A stretch of 64,000 bases of DNA from Oscillospiraceae bacterium (GCA_009783265.1 WRHM01000001.1:372001-436000); one strand, 5' to 3'; numbered from the stretch's first letter, positions 33,868 through 43,441 are shown. Made by a program: numbers and translations. The notes: generated from the letters alone by a model not told the origin.

Positions 33868-35385
33868 TTATCCAATATCTAAATTTAATACTATATCCAT
33901 AATCTTATCAATGTCTAACAGGGCTTTGCCTTCTTTTTTTTCATAAAACGATGCTACGTTACGGTTCTCCTGGTCTACCAAATATACATATTCGTTTAGA
34001 TTGCCTAACCCTAATATTTCGCCTATGTCATAACATACATTGTCGTATATAATATCAAGCATTTTTTCCGATTCGAAATCGCGCGCAATTTTGCTCTGGA
34101 GCGTTATGTCATAATATGCGGGCTGAACTGTGTATAACGACTCTGCGGCTAAAGCTTCGAGTATGATTCCCGTGCGCTCCATATCTGTATTTGATACCGG
34201 AATTCCAATTATTGTCGATGTATACGGGTTTATGCTTGAATAATAACGGCTCTGCTGTGCGTCATACTTCGGCACAGGCAAAATACCGAACGACGTTTCC
34301 ATAGCTCTTAATGCCTCGCAGTCACGCATTCTCGTCCACATAAACAACGCCTGACTTCCCTGAAACATTCTGTCTATTGCGGTTTCCCAATCGTTTGGCG
34401 ACCTCATAAAATAATTATACGCGCTGTTCCGTTCAAGAAAAATATCCAGTATCTTTTCATACGCCGAATATTGTCTGTCCCCGGCGAACGTCAATACAAC
34501 ACGGTCGTCTTTATCTTTCTGCGCTATAAAACATTCGCACCCGTTTGCAAAATTACTCATCGAATCGCGTATACATAGCAACCCAAACTGATCGTTTGAA
34601 TCCATAGTACCGTCGCCGTTCAAATCTTTTGAAACCGTTTTCACCATTTCTCCGAATTTATCGATTGTCCATATACCGTTTATTACCATTTGATACGGGT
34701 CGTCAAGCGAATAATTTTTCAATAATTCTTTGTTGAACAGCAGAGTCTGCGCGCCCATCTTATCTACTAACGTAATAGCCGAATTTATTCCGAACAATTT
34801 ATTGTCAATCGAAAGATCTTTTATAGAATTTTTTTCCCACCACGGTTTTGTGAAGTCCGCGTATTGCAAATCATATATATTTCTTAAATAGCCTTTACTC
34901 ACGAGGCTTCCCATGCTCGCTGTCTGATAAAGCAACACGTCAAATTCTGCGGCATCTGCTGCTATCGCTTTTTTGAGCTTGCTTTCATATTGGCTTATCA
35001 AAGCAAAAGACTGTTTGAATCTTATATTATACTGATCCTCTATTTTTACATTACGTCTGAACACCGCGTCGTTTACTATTTCGCCGGTTTCCCCTTCGGA
35101 ATATAAATCGCGGTGACATTGCGCCTCATTTCCCGCCCATTCCGTCACGTCCCATATAAAATATGTAAATTCATGTCCGTTAAAATCATTTTCCGGAAGA
35201 TCAGGCAATATTTTTTCGTTGACAGCTTCTGTTGCCGTAATTTCAGAATTTTCCGTTGGCGGCCGGGTATTTTCATTTTCACGACCTGTATTTATATTAT
35301 TATCTCTATTACACGATAACAGCGATACTAATATAAATATGCATATTACAAAAACTGATAAAAATCTTTTGATATTTATTTTCAC
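33868..35385 (-). CDS. Extracellular solute-binding lipoprotein
   Basis: A 505-residue lipoprotein starting at GTG with GGGAGGAG upstream. Signal peptide with lipobox LVSLLSC, an Asn/Glu-rich linker, and a family-1 binding domain with an internal DLNGDGTMDSNDQFGLL calcium-loop-like segment, shared with the protein at 6834-8384 (same segment, same C-terminal TRIP-like layout). Probably a paralogue binding a carbohydrate for an ABC importer encoded elsewhere. The C-terminal fragment of another copy is just downstream. Confidence 0.85.
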   Translation of the reverse strand: MKINIKRFLSVFVICIFILVSLLSCNRDNNINTGRENENTRPPTENSEITATEAVNEKILPDLPENDFNGHEFTYFIWDVTEWAGNEAQCHRDLYSEGETGEIVNDAVFRRNVKIEDQYNIRFKQSFALISQYESKLKKAIAADAAEFDVLLYQTASMGSLVSKGYLRNIYDLQYADFTKPWWEKNSIKDLSIDNKLFGINSAITLVDKMGAQTLLFNKELLKNYSLDDPYQMVINGIWTIDKFGEMVKTVSKDLNGDGTMDSNDQFGLLCIRDSMSNFANGCECFIAQKDKDDRVVLTFAGDRQYSAYEKILDIFLERNSAYNYFMRSPNDWETAIDRMFQGSQALFMWTRMRDCEALRAMETSFGILPVPKYDAQQSRYYSSINPYTSTIIGIPVSNTDMERTGIILEALAAESLYTVQPAYYDITLQSKIARDFESEKMLDIIYDNVCYDIGEILGLGNLNEYVYLVDQENRNVASFYEKKEGKALLDIDKIMDIVLNLDIG

Positions 35386-35410
35386 TTTTGTTCTCCTCCC
35401 TTAAATTCAC

Positions 35411-35434
35411 GGGCGAATTGAATTCGTTCCTACA
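35411..35434. repeat. Palindromic repeat GGGCGAATTGAATTCG...TACA
   Basis: CGAATT-GAATTCG hairpin ending in a TACACA tail, a variant member of the dispersed GC-type intergenic repeat family. Confidence 0.5.
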
Positions 35435-35485
35435 CAATTAATTTTCAAGGGTTCACGGCAAGTTTATTCTAAAATTTAACTCTAT

Positions 35486-36580
35486 TTACGCATGCCATTC
35501 GTTTTCGGCTTTTTTTATAAGTCTATTCGCTTGTTCAGAATTCATTTCGGGAAAAAGAAAATACACGCCTTTACAGCCATAACGTTTGATAAATTTATCG
35601 GCGGCATTAACCCAGTCTTCGTATCCTCCGTTATGAATATTTACCTGCATGGCTTTGCCTGCATCCTTAACTTTGTCATATACAGGATACCAGAGTTCAT
35701 TCCCGCAATCAGGCTGTCCCGGACTCGGCACCCATTGCATAGCCTGTAAATCGTTGATTGACATAAGCGCGTCCATGTGCTTTATGCAGTCCGGCCCATC
35801 AAGATGATACATTGAATGCCTGAGTAATCCGCATTGTTTTGCGAGCAACGGAAGAACAAACTCGTTGAACTGCTCAGGTCCGATCAGCGCGCAAAAATCG
35901 CACTGGACTTTCGCCGTTTTTCCCTCGCCGATTATTTGAAAGCCGGTGTACATTATGCTTTCCCCTATTTTCAGTTCTTCATATAATCGATCATAGTATT
36001 CAAAGTATATATCCTCAACGCTTTGAATCAGCCGCTTAATATGATCCGGGTAATCCATCAAATCATAGCAAATTTCCTGCGGTCCCCGCATTGCGGAGAT
36101 AATATCTATATTTTCTACAAGATCGGGTATGCACACATAAAATTCGTCGTTTGACAGGCGTTTTGCCTCTTTCAGTATTTCAAAATGTTTTTTCCACCAT
36201 ATATTATTTGAATCAAACGCAATTGACGGATAAGACGAAACATCCTCTATGCATTTTGTATACCATACGGTATCATAAGCGAATACCGGCTCTGAGCCTA
36301 CGTAAGTTGCAAGAGAACCCGGTCCGATATTTACGCTGAAATTGGGAACGGCTTCGCACAAAAACAAATGTGCGCGTGCATAATTTAAAAACCGCGGCAG
36401 ATTTATCTCAAGGCCGATATGCGCCTGTTCCGGGGTGGAAGCGCGCGTTTCGTGAATCAGTGGTTCGGTCGGCTTGTCAAGTGACACGCGTATATTCATC
36501 AAAGGCCTCGATGTATTATTGCATTGCCACCATTGTTCAAACATTTCTTTTGTTTGTGTCATATTGGTTTTGTTAATCAA
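35486..36580 (-). CDS. URO-D-superfamily protein lacking the zinc motif
   Basis: A ~364-residue protein. The TTG at 36580 is preferred as start since AAGGGGTG lies six bases upstream; the ATG at 36562 would be 24 bases away, and any longer version would run into the neighbouring gene. It is a URO-D-fold protein (family patterns such as EQWWQCNNTSRPLMNIRV and VKDAGKAMQVNIHNGGYEDW). Where relatives have HSCG it reads YHLDGPDC, so no zinc-binding Cys is obvious, and the end lacks the third Cys too. It forms a run with the genes at 36781 and 38171. Reaction unknown. Confidence 0.75.
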   Translation of the reverse strand: MINKTNMTQTKEMFEQWWQCNNTSRPLMNIRVSLDKPTEPLIHETRASTPEQAHIGLEINLPRFLNYARAHLFLCEAVPNFSVNIGPGSLATYVGSEPVFAYDTVWYTKCIEDVSSYPSIAFDSNNIWWKKHFEILKEAKRLSNDEFYVCIPDLVENIDIISAMRGPQEICYDLMDYPDHIKRLIQSVEDIYFEYYDRLYEELKIGESIMYTGFQIIGEGKTAKVQCDFCALIGPEQFNEFVLPLLAKQCGLLRHSMYHLDGPDCIKHMDALMSINDLQAMQWVPSPGQPDCGNELWYPVYDKVKDAGKAMQVNIHNGGYEDWVNAADKFIKRYGCKGVYFLFPEMNSEQANRLIKKAENEWHA

Positions 36581-36780
36581 ATAAAACACCCCTTTCTTTT
36601 TTTCTTTTGTTTTTTTACAGTCATACCCATGATTAAATATGCAGATCTCCGTTATCTGCAATCTGCACGGTTCAAACACTGTATCATTTGATTTTCCGTT
36701 CATATCGGCATGTCTGTTGAAGTTGAAATTCAAATTAAAATTGTTTTTGCCGCAATTCACCCGGCGCAACAATAAAAGAA

Positions 36781-37911
36781 TTATCTTAATTCTGTTTTTG
36801 CTTCTATAGACGCTTGCTTTAACGCATATAAACTTGCCGGAGGCGTTACAGGCGATACCGAACATGCCGATGATAGAATATATGCGCCGTTTAATGGCTG
36901 TGCCATTTCAATGCGTCTCTTTGCTATGGCAATAATTTCGTTCGCAGGCAGCGTCAGTTCATTGACAGAATCAAGATTGCCTTTGATGAAAGCCCTGTTT
37001 TTCAAAAGCTCAACCGCTTCCTCGAATTTTACGTCTCCCAAAGGCGGAGGGTCAAGACACTCAATGCCGTCTACGCCTGTTTCCAGAATAAGATCAATCC
37101 GGTCGCCGATTGACCCGCATGTGTGAATATAACAGGGGACGCCTGCTTTTTTATGCACAAAATTCACAACAGCGCGTTCATAAGGCAATACCAGACGTTC
37201 ATACATAGAACGCGATATAAATCCGCTTCCCGCAAAAGGCGAGGACAGTTTCATAGCGTCTATGGGAAACTCGCATTGCCATTCGGCTTGCATGATAACA
37301 TTCTGATTTAAGCGTTCGAGAATTTTATGACATTTAGGCTCATCGTCCATAATTGCCGTGAATCCGTCCTCGAAAGTTCCGAAAAAACGCAGAAGCTGCT
37401 CGAACGCTGTGCCGACTTCACCATGTATAGAATGGGTATCGCCGCGTTCGTCAATAACCATACGGAGCATATCCGGATAATATTTCGGAATCGTGATATT
37501 TGTGATATTGCGAATATCGTCGGCAGATATTTCGTCAACGGTACGTGAAACGCCTTTTTGGGTATAATCATAATGTAAAGGCCTCGGATATTCGTCGGGC
37601 GGATAAAAATATTTTCTTCCGTCGTTATAAGTAATCTCAACACCACCATCGTACTCTGCTTTATTTGTTTCCAACGGAGGCTCTGATCGTCCCGCTGTGG
37701 ATATAAGTATGCCGTCAAACTCATACTCGTCGCAGAGCTTCACCAACGCACTTACAAATCCTCCGGTTGACAGCCAAAATTCAGTCGGCGGAATACCAGC
37801 ATTTTTATACATATATCCGGCGGAAAACTGGCACATAACCGGAGTTCTGTCAGGTTTTACCCCACTTCTATGCGCACTCATAGCCGCCGCCATACGTTCT
37901 TTTCCCGTCAT
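36781..37911 (-). CDS. URO-D/MtaA-superfamily protein with full zinc motif
   Basis: A 376-residue protein starting MTGKERMAAAMSAHRSGVKP behind an AGGAG site. HTCGS (position ~255) supplies the His-x-Cys ligands, and SSACSVSPVTP near the C-terminus supplies a Cys where MtaA has its third ligand; this is the best-preserved zinc site of the five relatives in the window. By family it may transfer methyl groups from a corrinoid protein to a thiol, though none of the corrinoid proteins or activators of such systems was seen nearby. Cytosolic. Confidence 0.85.
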   Translation of the reverse strand: MTGKERMAAAMSAHRSGVKPDRTPVMCQFSAGYMYKNAGIPPTEFWLSTGGFVSALVKLCDEYEFDGILISTAGRSEPPLETNKAEYDGGVEITYNDGRKYFYPPDEYPRPLHYDYTQKGVSRTVDEISADDIRNITNITIPKYYPDMLRMVIDERGDTHSIHGEVGTAFEQLLRFFGTFEDGFTAIMDDEPKCHKILERLNQNVIMQAEWQCEFPIDAMKLSSPFAGSGFISRSMYERLVLPYERAVVNFVHKKAGVPCYIHTCGSIGDRIDLILETGVDGIECLDPPPLGDVKFEEAVELLKNRAFIKGNLDSVNELTLPANEIIAIAKRRIEMAQPLNGAYILSSACSVSPVTPPASLYALKQASIEAKTELR

Positions 37912-38071
37912 ACATTTAATCTCCTGCGACTATTTATTCTCATATCCCTTTTCTTTCTATGTTATATTATAGCATAACAAATTATTTTTTACAATAACAA
38001 TAATTTTTAATTTAGAATTCCGGCATAACATTCGCACAGAACTCTCTCTGCATGAGAAGGGGTGAGTTTTA

Positions 38072-38138
38072 AGAGAGGGGAATGCGTTCCCCTCTCTTTA
38101 TTTCTTTTTTGTTACTTTTTGTGAAATGACAAAAAGTA
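38072..38138. repeat. Two-hairpin repeat, same design as 12910-12984
   Basis: Stem AGAGAGGGGAA (38072-38082) / TTCCCCTCTCT (38087-38097) with loop TGCG, a T-rich run, then TACTTTTTGT (38113-38122) / ACAAAAAGTA (38129-38138). The order matches the terminator at 12910. It is oriented for plus-strand termination although both flanking genes run on the minus strand. Confidence 0.65.
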
Positions 38139-38170
38139 TATTGTTTTATGCTCTTCCCAAATAAATATTT

Positions 38171-39298
38171 TTAATGCCTAAATTCCTGCATTCTCTCTCT
38201 GTAATGCATATAATCATTAAAATCTACCTCTTCCGGCACTCCGTGGTCACATGTCGGAATATATCCCCCGCGCTTTTTCATCACGGGCATAATCCTGTCG
38301 ATTTCACGGTCGATTGCCTCCCTGCCTGCCGCTAAAATTCGCTTGTCTATCCCTCCGCGTATTAACAAATCAGGGTATTTTTTACCCACTTCAACAACAT
38401 CGCAGTCCGCCGCGACCTCAAACGGCGACATATAGTCCATGCCGATTTGCTTATATAAATCAATCACAGGATATACAAAACCGTCTGTGGCGACATGCAC
38501 GAACAAATGGCGCGTTTTATCTATTTGCCGTGATTTTATGTTGGCTATAAGTTGCTGATAATACGGAAACAGAAACTCTTTTATCATATCTGGAGATATA
38601 AGCGGCCCGTTTTTGTAGCATATATCTTCATCCAGAAGCAGTTCGTCAATAGCAACATATTTCTGATGTTCTGCTGTAATTTTATCGGCAAGCTCGAACC
38701 ATGTTTTCATGCAGTCATGAATAAGCTCAGGTTCGTCGTAAAATTTATATAAAACGCCTTCGGGTCCCATGAGGCTCCGCAGATACATATAGCCGCCGAC
38801 TGAGTACTGCTGGACTACGCCGCCTTCTTGTACACTCTTTATTATATTCCGCATATTTTTTTCGAGGCCTGCGTACCTTTCGGGCGAATTTGGATCCATG
38901 CGCCATCTGCACTTTTCTTCCCACGATTTCATATCTTTTACGGGGTGATCCACGTATTCGGGCATAAATCCGCTTCTGCGTCCTTTGAAATATAATACAT
39001 GGCGGCCGGCAAAATCCTGTACTAATTCGTAATCTCCCCTGTCCTCCAGAACTTTTACTTCAAAACCCGGCGAAAACGCCGCTTCGCACCCGCCGAGACC
39101 TCCGATTCCCACTATTGCCGTATCTTCATACATAAACAATTCCGACAGATTTGTTCTGTCTGTAATATGTCCCTGACTTTTCCATTTGTCGAGGCAGTAA
39201 AATCCGAAATCCGTCTGGATTATTCCGGCATTGGGTTTGATTGCGTAAAAATCGCGTATTTTTTTCGCTGCCGGAGATATTTTATTACTATCTGGCAT
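38171..39298 (-). CDS. URO-D-superfamily protein
   Basis: A 375-residue protein. The start is placed at the ATG at 39298, where GAGGGG lies seven bases upstream, not at 39385. Family strands DFGFYCLDKWKSQGH and a central GGLGGCEAAFSPGF region are seen. The usual HSCG is HVATDG, without Cys, but a Cys is present in the C-terminal TCDHGVPEE that aligns with the third ligand. It belongs to the URO-D run at 35.5-39.3 kb. The function is unknown, possibly a demethylating or decarboxylating step. Confidence 0.82.
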   Translation of the reverse strand: MPDSNKISPAAKKIRDFYAIKPNAGIIQTDFGFYCLDKWKSQGHITDRTNLSELFMYEDTAIVGIGGLGGCEAAFSPGFEVKVLEDRGDYELVQDFAGRHVLYFKGRRSGFMPEYVDHPVKDMKSWEEKCRWRMDPNSPERYAGLEKNMRNIIKSVQEGGVVQQYSVGGYMYLRSLMGPEGVLYKFYDEPELIHDCMKTWFELADKITAEHQKYVAIDELLLDEDICYKNGPLISPDMIKEFLFPYYQQLIANIKSRQIDKTRHLFVHVATDGFVYPVIDLYKQIGMDYMSPFEVAADCDVVEVGKKYPDLLIRGGIDKRILAAGREAIDREIDRIMPVMKKRGGYIPTCDHGVPEEVDFNDYMHYRERMQEFRH

Positions 39299-39513
39299 TG
39301 TTTTCCCCTCTTTTTTGTTTTTTAATAAATCTATAACATTAATTTTTCTTATTTTGTCCATGTATTCTACGTGATTTATTGTCACAGGATTATTGACATC
39401 GAAACTATATTATACTATAATTATACTTAATATAGAAGAACATGGCTATAGATACTGCAATAGATTAAAATTGCATAGCGATATATCTAAAATTATGATA
39501 AGGATTTGAGCGT

Positions 39514-41241
39514 ATGAGGGATAGAAACATATACGATACAATCGAAAAAATCGAGCCTATTGGCAAGGGTTTGTCGGAGGATAAAAAGTACAGTGTAATC
39601 ACAGCGGACGGAACGAAATATCTTCTCCGTATTTCTCCGCTCACGCGATACGAAAGTAAAAAAATGCTGTTTTCCATGATGCAAAATATTGCCGCATTGA
39701 ATATTCCCATGTGCGTCCCTGTAGAGTTCGGCACTTGCGATGACGGGGTATATACAATTCAAAGTTGGATTGACGGCGAAGATTTGAAGCTAATATTGCC
39801 CACGCTGTCCGAAACGAAGCAGTATGCGTTGGGAATACAGGCAGGTAAAATCTTAAAAAAGATACATTCCATACCAATACCGGAAGACCAAAACGAATGG
39901 GCTAAAAAATATAACCGTGAAATAGACGCGAAGATAAAAGCATATCTTGGATGCGATTTGCATTTTGATGGAGACGGCTATGTCCTTGATTACATAGAGA
40001 AAAATCGCAATTTATTGATTGACCGGCCGCAAAGTTTTCTTGTCTGGGATTACGGCATAATGAACATGATGTATGAAAACGGCGAAGTTAACATAATTGA
40101 TTTCGAGTATTATAACACCGGAGACCCGTGGAATGAATTTTGCTGTATTGTCTGGAGCGCAGCAACAAGCCCGCATTTCGCCACAGGGCAGATACGCGGT
40201 TATTTCGACGGCGAGCCGCCGATGGAATTTTTCGAGCTTATGGTTCTATACAGCGCAATTCTTTTATTGTCGTCACTTTCATCATCTTGGGCGGTGACAA
40301 CTGGTATTGGACGCGAAGTTTCAATGTGGCTGCCGCAGGATATATTAAAATGGCACGACAACATGAAAAACCCCGTACCGACATGGTATCTCAAAGATTT
40401 TTATGTGGAATGGATAGACGGATTGCCATGCAGGGTGCAAGAACCGTTTGATTTTTCGTTTCTGAGCGAATACGGCAGGGTATTCAAAGTATTTGACGAA
40501 CAAGGTTCCGGCAACATCGCTTTTGGTGTGGAAAACGGCGATAAAAAGTATTTTGTTAAATTCGCGGGTGCGCCGAAACCGAATTACATTGCAAACCGAA
40601 ACAGCGGCGAAGTTGATGTCGAAAGTGCAATTCAACTGTTGAAAACGGCTGTTCCGTTATATAAAGAATTGGTACATCCAACTTTGATAAAGTTTATAGA
40701 AGCCGAAGAAATCGGCGGCGGATACGCGGCTGTATTTGAATGGGAGGACGCTGTAGGCATAGAGCCGAAAGGCGGGTTTGATTACATGAAATTCATGCAA
40801 ATGCCTGTGGAAAAGAAAATTCGGGCGTTTGAGGATATTATGGACTTTCACGCTCATGTTGCCGCAAAAGGCTATGTCGCGCTTGATTTTTATGATGGCA
40901 GCATTTTATATGATTACGATAAAGAAAAAGTTATCATTTGCGATATAGATTTGTATCAAAAATCTCCATTTATTAATATCGGAAACATGGGAATCGTAGG
41001 TTCGGCAAGGTATGTTTCGCCGGAGGAGTTCGTGGAAGATGCGGTCATGGACGAAATTACAAATGTTTACACGATGGGTGCGACGGCGTTCGCATTGTTC
41101 GCTTATGGCAATCGTTCACCAGAGGCGTGGACGCTTAACAAAAATTTATATGATGTAGTTAAAAAAGCAGTCAGCGACGCAAAAGCTGACCGGCAGCAGT
41201 CGATAAAACAACTTATCGAAGAATGGAGAAATGCGAGATGA
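39514..41241 (+). CDS. Fused aminoglycoside-phosphotransferase-like and protein-kinase-like domains
   Basis: A 575-residue two-kinase protein. Residues 1-285 resemble APH-family kinases: the catalytic loop is VWDYGIMNMM (Asp179 to Asn184), where the usual preceding His is replaced by Trp, followed by IDFEYYNTGDPWNEF (Asp196). The domain ends in the typical PVPTWY. Residues ~300-575 form a second kinase with a beta-strand Lys (YFVKF), the loop VALDFYDGSILYD replacing HRDxxxxN, and CDID as the metal-binding Asp. Both retain an Asp pair, so both could be active. The gene starts at an AAGGAT site and overlaps the next gene by four bases. Substrates unknown. Confidence 0.82.
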   Translation: MRDRNIYDTIEKIEPIGKGLSEDKKYSVITADGTKYLLRISPLTRYESKKMLFSMMQNIAALNIPMCVPVEFGTCDDGVYTIQSWIDGEDLKLILPTLSETKQYALGIQAGKILKKIHSIPIPEDQNEWAKKYNREIDAKIKAYLGCDLHFDGDGYVLDYIEKNRNLLIDRPQSFLVWDYGIMNMMYENGEVNIIDFEYYNTGDPWNEFCCIVWSAATSPHFATGQIRGYFDGEPPMEFFELMVLYSAILLLSSLSSSWAVTTGIGREVSMWLPQDILKWHDNMKNPVPTWYLKDFYVEWIDGLPCRVQEPFDFSFLSEYGRVFKVFDEQGSGNIAFGVENGDKKYFVKFAGAPKPNYIANRNSGEVDVESAIQLLKTAVPLYKELVHPTLIKFIEAEEIGGGYAAVFEWEDAVGIEPKGGFDYMKFMQMPVEKKIRAFEDIMDFHAHVAAKGYVALDFYDGSILYDYDKEKVIICDIDLYQKSPFINIGNMGIVGSARYVSPEEFVEDAVMDEITNVYTMGATAFALFAYGNRSPEAWTLNKNLYDVVKKAVSDAKADRQQSIKQLIEEWRNAR

Positions 41242-42413
41242 CGATGATATATTTTATACGCCACGCAGAAGCGGATAATTCTGTCCGTGACGGCAGAATC
41301 CGTCCGTTGACCGGAAAAGGTCTTTCTGACAGACATTTGGTTACGAACTTTTTACAGGATAAAAACATTGACGCAGTATTATCAAGTCCATTCAAACGCG
41401 CCGTTGATACTATTGCCGATTTTGCGGAGAAAAACGGATTTAAAATAGAAATAATCGAAGATTTCCGTGAGCGCAAGAGCGATAATGATATGCTCAAAGA
41501 TAATACAAATTTTATATCATTTATGGAGCGGCAATGGACAGATTTCTCATATACATTCTCTGACGGCGAATGTCTCGCCGAAGTTCAGGAACGAAATATT
41601 GCCGCATTGAACGAAGTCTTGAATCAATATAAAAATAAAAACATCGTTATAGGAACGCATGGTACAGCTGTGTCAACAATTATCAATTTTTACGATAACA
41701 CTTATGGTTTTGAGGATTTTATGGCAATGGTGAATATATTACCGTGGGTAGTCAAAGCGGGTTTTGACGGGATTAACTGCGTAAAAATGGAAAGAATAGA
41801 TTTATTTAATCTTAGGCAAAAAACAAATTATGGCTGTCGGGAAGTCAGTATATATGATTTAAGCAAATTAAAAGCTCATAAAAATAGGGAAATTCAAATT
41901 CAAATTCAAAAACTCACAAAACATTCTGAAAATCTGGAATCCGCAGCCACCGCCGTTACCGTTCTCGCCGAAAAGATTTGGCGCGAGCACTACACGCCGA
42001 TTATCGGAGAGGCACAGGTTGACTATATGTTGAAAAAATTCCAATCGGCGGAGCGGATTTGTGAAGATATAAAAGAAAACAATTATATTTATTTTACTGC
42101 TGAACGCATAAAGAATGGCGAGATGGCCGGCTATTGCGCCATCCAACCGAAAAAAGATTATCTGCTCCTCAGTAAAATTTACGTCCGCAAGCATTATCGC
42201 GGAAAAGGCGTTGCCCGCAGTTTTCTTGATGAAATAACTGCGCTTTGCCGGCATGAATACGGTTTTGACAAAATCCGTTTGACCGTAAATAAACACAACG
42301 ATAATTCGATTGCAATATATCACAAAATGGGTTTTGAAACAATAGATTCCGTCAAGACCGACATAGGCGGCGGTTTTTATATGGACGATTTTGTGATGGA
42401 GCTACGGATATAA
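41238..42413 (+). CDS. Fused histidine phosphatase and GNAT acetyltransferase
   Basis: A 391-residue product beginning at 41238 in an ATGA overlap with the kinase fusion, with GGAGA nine bases upstream. Residues 1-180 are a phosphoglycerate-mutase-type phosphatase (RHAEAD with the catalytic His, LSSPFKRAVDT, and GTHGTAVS with the second His). Residues ~225-391 form a GNAT domain, with VRKHYRGKGVARSFLDEI for acetyl-CoA and NDNSIAIYHKMGFE at the end. Adjacent kinase and phosphatase on one transcript suggest opposing activities, or stepwise work on one small molecule, possibly a drug. Expected in the cytosol. Confidence 0.85.
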   Translation: MTMIYFIRHAEADNSVRDGRIRPLTGKGLSDRHLVTNFLQDKNIDAVLSSPFKRAVDTIADFAEKNGFKIEIIEDFRERKSDNDMLKDNTNFISFMERQWTDFSYTFSDGECLAEVQERNIAALNEVLNQYKNKNIVIGTHGTAVSTIINFYDNTYGFEDFMAMVNILPWVVKAGFDGINCVKMERIDLFNLRQKTNYGCREVSIYDLSKLKAHKNREIQIQIQKLTKHSENLESAATAVTVLAEKIWREHYTPIIGEAQVDYMLKKFQSAERICEDIKENNYIYFTAERIKNGEMAGYCAIQPKKDYLLLSKIYVRKHYRGKGVARSFLDEITALCRHEYGFDKIRLTVNKHNDNSIAIYHKMGFETIDSVKTDIGGGFYMDDFVMELRI

Positions 42414-42523
42414 CAGTAATTCAAAGTTGAAAAGCCAAAGCCTGAAAAAATAACATGGCGAAACTATGCCATGAGAACCCCGATACAATTTAGTTTTTTG
42501 CATAAAATATAAACAAACCGTAG

Positions 42524-43441
42524 TCATTCCGTATCTGCTGTAACACAGTTTTTTCCGTTTTGTTTGCTTTTATACATCAACTCGTCCGCTCTTTTGACAA
42601 CAGAATCTATTGTATCTTCCTCCCGTGCTACGGCTACCCCTATGGAAACCGTTACCGAAAGCGGTAAATCCCCATGTTTGATCTGAGTATCCTCCACCAA
42701 TGCCCGTATCTTTTCACCTATCAGTAAAGTGTCGCTATTTTCTTTGATTGTATATATCCCTACAAATTCTTCGCCGCCCCAACGACCAAACAAATCCGTG
42801 TTTCTGGTCATTCGCATAACTGAGTTTGATACTGTTTTTAGAACGGCGTCTCCGGCATCATGACCGTATGTATTGTTGAAATTCCGGAAATTATCAATAT
42901 CTAAAAAAACCACGCATATTTTATATTTATACATAGCCATTTCTCTTAGACGCAAATCGAGGAAATTCTCTACCCTTCTCCTGTTCGGAATACCCGTGAG
43001 TTTATCGTTCATAGCTGAATTCGATAACTGAATAATCAGCTCATCATCATAGATAACAAGTGAACTCGGCGTGAAAATCTCGATTGCCCCGACTATTTTT
43101 TCGTTTTTTATGACCGGAAGGGTATTTACCGAGACAGCAATGCGTTTCCCTTCCCTGTTTCGCAGAAAAACTTCGTGTTTCCGCCGCTGACCATCATTGA
43201 GGGTATGATGGAGCGGGCAGCCGGAAACGCAAGTCAGGTTACCATCGCTGTCAATATGATTAAGCAGTGTGCTTTGACACGTTTTTCCCAATATTTCTTT
43301 TCTTTTGTATCCGGTTATGTTTTCGGCAGCTTTATTCCAAAACACGATCCGCCTGTCTGTGTTGGTAAAATAAGCTCCTTCCCGCATATTTTCTATGATT
43401 TCAAAATATATTTCTTCATTATCTATTTTTTCATTATTCAT
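42524..43441 (-). CDS. PAS-GGDEF diguanylate cyclase
   Basis: A 305-residue cytosolic signalling protein. PAS domain at residues ~12-125, with a Cys-rich stretch (TCQSTLL...LTCVSGCPLHHTL) typical of a PAS class that may bind a redox cofactor. GGDEF domain at ~145-300 with the intact active site GGEEF and an inhibitory I-site RNTD five residues before it, so it should make c-di-GMP with product feedback. It is the last gene of the FIST-kinase-ferredoxin operon. Confidence 0.92.
   Translation of the reverse strand: MNNEKIDNEEIYFEIIENMREGAYFTNTDRRIVFWNKAAENITGYKRKEILGKTCQSTLLNHIDSDGNLTCVSGCPLHHTLNDGQRRKHEVFLRNREGKRIAVSVNTLPVIKNEKIVGAIEIFTPSSLVIYDDELIIQLSNSAMNDKLTGIPNRRRVENFLDLRLREMAMYKYKICVVFLDIDNFRNFNNTYGHDAGDAVLKTVSNSVMRMTRNTDLFGRWGGEEFVGIYTIKENSDTLLIGEKIRALVEDTQIKHGDLPLSVTVSIGVAVAREEDTIDSVVKRADELMYKSKQNGKNCVTADTE

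Noticed and set aside
35486-36865. Longer form of the URO-D-like gene starting at 36865
   Set aside because: It would overlap the neighbouring gene end, begins with a non-family Lys/Asn-rich stretch and lacks an RBS; TTG at 36580 has one.
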